From NCBI RefSeq assembly GCF_005144745.1, contig NZ_SWKK01000008.1:434001-498000 (forward strand): a stretch of 64,000 nucleotides of DNA. The letters run 5' to 3'. The notes beneath the pieces are model-generated. The model was not told the origin of the DNA. It searched no databases and saw only the letters and a list, made by a program, of their open reading frames with translations. This DNA comes from Flavobacterium sp. ASW18X (lineage in GTDB: Bacteria > Bacteroidota > Bacteroidia > Flavobacteriales > Flavobacteriaceae). This document shows, piece after piece, positions 59,700 through 64,000 of this stretch. A program made the translations under genes and the position numbers. Numbering within the stretch: the stretch's first letter is position 1; each line of letters starts with the position of its first letter.

Positions 59700-61073
59700 T
59701 TAACTTGCAATACTATCTGGATTGTAGCCTAAATAAGGTGTATGGTGTTCTTTAAAAATAATTCCGTGTTCCTCTAATTCTTTTAATATTGGTTGATACA
59801 CTTCTTTAGCAATTGGAATTTGGACACCAGGAGTTGTAATTTCTCCTTTAAGGATTTTTAAAGTGGCTATAGCCACAGGTAATCCAACAGTTTTTGCCAT
59901 TGCGGTATAGGTTTTATCTTCTCCTTTAACTACCATGTTGGCATCTATTTGATATTTTTGACCATTAAGTTCGTAACCAAATTTGTGGTACATTACAATC
60001 ATATCTTTTTCGTTCTGAGCTAAAGTCCAGCTTTGTTCTAATATATGTTGTAATATTTGGGCTGGGGTGGCATTAACTAAAGGAATTGTTTTGGTGCTAC
60101 TAAATAAATCGAGTTCCATGAGCTTTTCCCACATTATATCATCTTGGTCAATTTTTAAGTAATACCGCAGTTTAAGTTCTACGCTATCAGTGGGCGAATA
60201 GGGTAAAAACAAATTGGTAAACTCTCTGAACGTCATCCCTTGAGAGTTTTCTATCTGGTAACTATCGTCCGTCATCCCTAGTTGTACAAACATATGCCAT
60301 GCTTTGGAAAAACCAACACGCCTCATAGTGCCTCTATACAAGGTCAAAACATCTTGTAAGCCATAAGCCTCTCTGTATTTTAAGGAATCTCTATTGGCGT
60401 AGGCTTCAAATTTACCGTATCCTTCTACATCTAAAAATTCGGTTCTTCTAAATAGTTTATGATAGGGAATGTATTTGTACGTGCCTTCTTGTATAAATTT
60501 GGCTGTTCCGCCTTGTCCAGCAACGACAACGTTTCTTGGATTCCACGTAAATTTGTAATTCCATAAGTTGGTATCGTGTTCTGGGGCTACTAGTCCGCCA
60601 CAAAAAGACTCAAATAGCAACATCTGTCCTCCCTGTGCTCTTATGCGGTCTATTACTTCCATGGCACTCATGTGATCAATGCCGGGATCTAAACCAATTT
60701 CATTCATAAAAACTAAACCCTTTTCTTTAACTTTTTGGTCTAGTTGCTGCAAAGCGTCACTTACGTAAGAAGCTGTGACTAAGTGCTTGCCTTCAGAAAG
60801 ACAATCTTTAGCAACAATTATGTGTAAAAAAGCTGGTAACATGGAAATAACAATAGTACAATCTTGTATAAGTTTTAGACGCTTATCAGCATCCTTAATA
60901 TCTAGGGTAACTGTTATAGCATGTTGATGGTTTTTTACATGTTTTGGTAATTTATCTGGATGTAAATCTGCTATAGTGATAAGCAATTGCTCCGTGCTTG
61001 CTTTAGCTAAAAGGTAATCTAGCAAATACGAAGTTGATTTTCCGGTACCCAAAACAAGTATTTTATGGCTCAT
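59700..61073 (-). CDS. Saccharopine dehydrogenase family protein
   Basis: 457 aa. N-terminal NAD(P)-binding motif ILVLGTGKSTSYLLDYLL, VTLDIKDADKRLKLIQDCTI, then the family centre GLVFMNEIGLDPGIDHMSAM and a C-terminal domain (YHKFGYELNGQKYQ). It resembles Lys9-like enzymes that act on lysine via saccharopine. In Bacteroidota such proteins are linked to lysine breakdown, though other members make carboxy-polyamines. A TATATTTG box on the reverse strand (61123-61116) is its likely -7 element. Confidence 0.9.
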   Translation of the reverse strand: MSHKILVLGTGKSTSYLLDYLLAKASTEQLLITIADLHPDKLPKHVKNHQHAITVTLDIKDADKRLKLIQDCTIVISMLPAFLHIIVAKDCLSEGKHLVTASYVSDALQQLDQKVKEKGLVFMNEIGLDPGIDHMSAMEVIDRIRAQGGQMLLFESFCGGLVAPEHDTNLWNYKFTWNPRNVVVAGQGGTAKFIQEGTYKYIPYHKLFRRTEFLDVEGYGKFEAYANRDSLKYREAYGLQDVLTLYRGTMRRVGFSKAWHMFVQLGMTDDSYQIENSQGMTFREFTNLFLPYSPTDSVELKLRYYLKIDQDDIMWEKLMELDLFSSTKTIPLVNATPAQILQHILEQSWTLAQNEKDMIVMYHKFGYELNGQKYQIDANMVVKGEDKTYTAMAKTVGLPVAIATLKILKGEITTPGVQIPIAKEVYQPILKELEEHGIIFKEHHTPYLGYNPDSIAS

Positions 61074-61144
61074 AAGCTTAGCGTATCTTTACAAAAGGAT
61101 TGATTTCAATTGTTACAAATATAAAAATATATCAATTTAAAGTT

Positions 61145-61528
61145 ATGAATAAAACAATTTTAATTGGAGGTTTAGTTTTAGGTATACTTGCGGTGGTTTT
61201 AGGTGCTTTTGGTGCGCATGGATTAAAAAAAGTACTTACTGTAGACGAACTTACCACCTTTGAGACTGGCGTAAAGTACCAAATGTATCATGCCTTGTTT
61301 TTAGTTGCCCTTAGTTCCATAAGTATGACAACCGATAATGTTAAAAAAACAGTATTTTATTTAGTGATTGTAGGGGTTGTTTTCTTCTCTTTTTCTATCT
61401 ATGGACTGGCTACAAATAAGCTAACAAGCTTCGATTTTAAGAAAATCGCAATTATAACGCCTGTAGGTGGCACATTGTTAATTGCAGCTTGGAGTTATCT
61501 GTTATTTTCCATTTTAACTAAAAAATAA
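61145..61528 (+). CDS. DUF423 small membrane protein
   Basis: 127 aa from the ATG at 61145 (MNKTILIGGLVLGILAVVLG). Four membrane helices and the family motif GAFGAHGLKKVLT followed by FETGVKYQMYHALFLVALS. Widespread in bacteria (YgdD-like) and of unknown function. Divergent from the saccharopine dehydrogenase gene. Confidence 0.92.
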   Translation: MNKTILIGGLVLGILAVVLGAFGAHGLKKVLTVDELTTFETGVKYQMYHALFLVALSSISMTTDNVKKTVFYLVIVGVVFFSFSIYGLATNKLTSFDFKKIAIITPVGGTLLIAAWSYLLFSILTKK

Positions 61529-61600
61529 ACAAAAACAACCGTTAATTTCGGGGTTGCAATTATTAATTTTTTAGCTTTGAGGGCATAAAACTGAATTTTT

Positions 61601-63217
61601 ATGAATAAATCTGCCTCTAACACGAAAACGATTGCGCTTACTTCTTACGGAATTAACCATGCCAATTTCCACTATCAGTTATCTGCGGAAGAACTGCATA
61701 AGATAACCTTGGAAAAGGGAATGGGAGAAGAATCTTCTTTGGGTGCCATTGCGGTAAATACAGGAGAATTTACAGGGCGGTCTCCAAAAGACCGTTTTAT
61801 TGTTAAGGATACCATTACAGAAGATAAAATTTGGTGGGGAGATATTAATATTCCTTTTGAACCTGCCGCTTTTGACAAGCTGTATGACAAGGTGATTAAC
61901 TATCTAAATCAAAAAGAATTATATGTGCGTGATGCTTACGCATGTGCAGAAGATGCCTATAAATTAAATATTAGGGTAATAAATGAATATCCTTGGTCTA
62001 ATATGTTTGCTTATAACATGTTTTTAAGACCGACGGAAGAAGAATTAGAGACCTTTAATCCAGAATGGACTGTGGTAAATGCTCCTGGGTTTATGGCAGA
62101 GCCAGCGGTTGATGGAACAAGGCAACATAATTTTGCTATCCTCAATTTTAGAAGAAAAATTGCACTAATAGGGGGTACAGGTTATACCGGAGAGATTAAG
62201 AAAGGTATCTTTTCTGCTTTAAACTTTATTCTGCCAACGTTTAAAAACGTACTGCCGATGCACTGCTCCGCAAATGTTGGTGAAGATGGTGATACTGCAA
62301 TCTTCTTTGGATTGTCAGGTACTGGTAAAACTACGTTGTCTACAGATCCAAACCGTAAATTGGTTGGGGACGATGAGCACGGATGGACTCCTGACAATTC
62401 CGTTTTTAATTTTGAAGGTGGTTGTTACGCCAAGGTAATTAATTTGAGTGCAGAAAACGAGCCGGAAATATATGGTGCTATAAAAAAAGGAGCCATTTTA
62501 GAAAATGTAATTTTAGACGATGCTGGTCATGTAGATTTTGAGAATACAAGCATTACTCAAAATACAAGAGTTAGTTACCCTATCTACCATATAGATAACA
62601 TACAGCAGCCTTCTATAGGTAAAAACGTAAAGAATATTTTCTTTTTAACAGCGGATGCCTTTGGGGTATTGCCTCCTATTTCTAAATTGACACCAGCACA
62701 AGCGGCTTACCACTTTATTTCTGGTTACACGGCTAAAGTGGCAGGTACTGAAGCAGGGGTAGTTGAGCCCGTTCCTTCGTTTTCTGCTTGTTTTGGGGCG
62801 CCATTTATGCCATTACACCCTACTGTATATGCAGAAATGCTAAGCAAGAAAATGAAAGAGCAAGGAGTAGATGTGTGGTTAATTAACACTGGTTGGACAG
62901 GTGGTCCTTATGGCGTAGGTACACGGATGAAATTAAAATATACACGGGCTATGATTAGTGCAGCGCTAAGCGGAGAACTGGGGTTGTATAGCTATGATAA
63001 ATACCATATACACTCTGTTTTTGGAGTAGCTCAACCAAGAGAATGTCCTGGTGTGCCAACAGAAGTATTAAGCCCAAGAGCTACTTGGAATGATGATGAT
63101 GCTTATTATAAAACAGCATTTAAATTAACGAATGCATTTAGAGAAAACTTTAAGAAGTTTGAGAGTTATGCTAGTGAAGAAATTAGGCGCGGTGGTCCGC
63201 AACGCTATGCATTCTAA
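61601..63217 (+). CDS. pckA: Phosphoenolpyruvate carboxykinase (ATP)
   Basis: 538 aa. Converts oxaloacetate and ATP to phosphoenolpyruvate, the entry step of gluconeogenesis. Family signatures: FTGRSPKDRFIV, the P-loop GLSGTGKTTLSTDP (about 243-256), LVGDDEHGW and the metal-binding FEGGCYAKVI. The ATP-using branch is indicated by length and P-loop context. TAGCTTTG (61572-61579) is a candidate -7 box. Terminator follows. Confidence 0.96.
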   Translation: MNKSASNTKTIALTSYGINHANFHYQLSAEELHKITLEKGMGEESSLGAIAVNTGEFTGRSPKDRFIVKDTITEDKIWWGDINIPFEPAAFDKLYDKVINYLNQKELYVRDAYACAEDAYKLNIRVINEYPWSNMFAYNMFLRPTEEELETFNPEWTVVNAPGFMAEPAVDGTRQHNFAILNFRRKIALIGGTGYTGEIKKGIFSALNFILPTFKNVLPMHCSANVGEDGDTAIFFGLSGTGKTTLSTDPNRKLVGDDEHGWTPDNSVFNFEGGCYAKVINLSAENEPEIYGAIKKGAILENVILDDAGHVDFENTSITQNTRVSYPIYHIDNIQQPSIGKNVKNIFFLTADAFGVLPPISKLTPAQAAYHFISGYTAKVAGTEAGVVEPVPSFSACFGAPFMPLHPTVYAEMLSKKMKEQGVDVWLINTGWTGGPYGVGTRMKLKYTRAMISAALSGELGLYSYDKYHIHSVFGVAQPRECPGVPTEVLSPRATWNDDDAYYKTAFKLTNAFRENFKKFESYASEEIRRGGPQRYAF

Positions 63218-63221
63218 AAAT

Positions 63222-63252
63222 AAAAACCCTCGGTATTTCCGAGGGTTTTTTT
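63222..63252 (+). terminator. Terminator of pckA
   Basis: AAAAACCCTCGG (63222-63233), loop TATTT, CCGAGGGTTTTTTT (63239-63252). It may also serve the convergent hemD gene. Confidence 0.9.
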
Positions 63253-63283
63253 ATTTGTAACAAGTACGTTGTGCTTACTCAGC

Positions 63284-64000
63284 TTATTTATTGGCATCCG
63301 TAATGTACTTCTGTAACGCCATGGTCATAGACGGCGTTTCTGGAGTTGGTGCTTGTATGTCTATACGTAGGCCAGCATCATTTGCGGCTTTTACTGTGCT
63401 ATTACCAAATACAGCTATTCTGGTGCTGTTTTGTTCAAAATCTGGGAAATTGTGCAACAAAGATTCTATACCAGAAGGGCTAAAAAATACTAAAATGTCA
63501 TAGTACACATTTCTTAAATCTGACAAGTCACTAATAACTGTCTTATAAAAAATTCCTCTAGTCCAGTTCAATTTAAGCTCATTAAGTGTATCAGGTACAA
63601 TATCCTTTAAGGAGTCTGATGAAGGTAAAAGGTACTTTTCATCTTTGTACTTTTTAAACATAGGAGCTAAGTCTTGAAAAAGGCGTTTACCTACGTAAAT
63701 CTTACGCTTTCTATACACTACATATTTTTGTAAGTAGTACGCAACAGCTTCTGATTGACAAAAGTATTTCATGGTGTCAGGCACTTTAAAGCGCATCTCG
63801 TCAGCAATTCTGAAAAAATGATCTACAGCATTTCTACTCGTTAGTATGATGGCTGTGTAATCATTTAAATCAATCTTTTGCTGTCTAACGCTCTTTGCAG
63901 ATTCTCCTTCAACGTGTATGAAAGGTCTAAAGTCTACTTTCACTTTAGCTTTCTCAATAAGTTTTGAATATGGAGAGTTTTCCATCTTCGGTTCTGGTTG
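63284..64000 (-). CDS. hemD: Uroporphyrinogen-III synthase (partial, 5' end outside window)
   Basis: At least 238 codons. An ATG lies at 63985, but the frame continues to the window edge as QPEPKMENSPYSKLIEKAKV, and the QPEPK stretch is the usual family N-terminus; the true start is therefore beyond 64000. The enzyme closes the tetrapyrrole ring in haem synthesis. Visible motifs: AIILTSRNAVDHFF, DILVFFSPSGIESLL, RIAVFGNSTVKAANDAGLR. Sequence similarity in the family is low, but this flavobacterial form is distinctive. Confidence 0.88.
   Translation of the reverse strand, partial: QPEPKMENSPYSKLIEKAKVKVDFRPFIHVEGESAKSVRQQKIDLNDYTAIILTSRNAVDHFFRIADEMRFKVPDTMKYFCQSEAVAYYLQKYVVYRKRKIYVGKRLFQDLAPMFKKYKDEKYLLPSSDSLKDIVPDTLNELKLNWTRGIFYKTVISDLSDLRNVYYDILVFFSPSGIESLLHNFPDFEQNSTRIAVFGNSTVKAANDAGLRIDIQAPTPETPSMTMALQKYITDANK

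Noticed and set aside
63284-63985. hemD as a complete gene starting at 63985
   Set aside because: The frame stays open to the window edge with the family-typical QPEPK residues, so the ATG at 63985 is internal.
1-64000. tRNA, rRNA, CRISPR arrays, IS elements, prophage and integration sites
   Set aside because: I looked for T-loop-like motifs, regular repeats, transposase or integrase motifs and terminal repeats and found none.

Overview
The window is a 64 kb chromosomal segment of a member of the Bacteroidota, almost certainly a Flavobacteriaceae (marine Maribacter/Zobellia/Cellulophaga-like by gene content; genus is a guess). The reasons are the AT-rich DNA, the lack of Shine-Dalgarno sequences, several Bacteroidota-type promoters (TTG, 18-19 nt, TAnnTTTG), the gliding genes gldE and gldD, a TonB-dependent receptor under a TPP riboswitch, and flavobacterial families (DUF4301, DUF3127, DUF4199, DUF3098, DUF2490). 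I saw no tRNA, rRNA, IS element, prophage or CRISPR. This is core-genome territory with a few accessory modules.

Layout. 1-6.1 kb: an ABC efflux operon (adaptor, ATPase, permease running off the left edge) read leftward, divergent from a two-component pair (sigma-54 activator and histidine kinase). The gap carries a well-matched -24/-12 promoter and two 16-bp palindromes, so the whole control circuit is visible. recX follows. 6.1-11.7 kb: rng, a 29-codon very basic ORF, hup, then mutY-ssb-gldE-gldD, a classical flavobacterial order. 11.7-24.9 kb: two tandem secreted paralogues, an NmrA-like reductase, an asymmetric pair of M16 peptidases, rplU (with a C-terminal HhH fusion)-rpmA, an extended SDR, ahcY, a phosphopantetheinyl transferase, and a tight four-gene set (thiamine-binding-like protein, PnuC-type transporter, NadR-like kinase, DUF4301).

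24.9-33 kb: a secreted protein, a small PepSY-like protein, a second sigma-54 activator facing a hybrid kinase with an HPt domain, a 750-bp gap with a 41-codon ORF, terminators and a TPP riboswitch, and the TonB receptor it controls. The receptor and the PnuC set probably form one vitamin uptake route split in two places. 33-40.8 kb: oxidoreductase, Rieske-like lipoprotein, greA with a hairpin-rich leader, HIT protein, zinc-ribbon membrane protein, kinase, DUF3127 protein, aat, envelope proteins, tag. 40.9-46 kb: a TetR-ABC-HlyD-TolC secretion/efflux operon whose ABC ATPase has lost most catalytic motifs. 46-64 kb: phytase-like esterase, thioredoxin-like protein, TonB-like protein, truB-uppP-DUF3098-ftsX, leuS, ald, a zinc peptidase, an SDR-AraC-membrane operon with AraC-type direct repeats, an Lrp regulator, saccharopine dehydrogenase, DUF423, pckA and the truncated hemD.

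The strongest leads for new biology are the sigma-54/palindrome control of the efflux operon, the degenerate ABC exporter, the DUF3127 protein ending in an SSB-type acidic tip, the Rieske-like protein with altered ligands, the greA leader, and the two very small ORFs.
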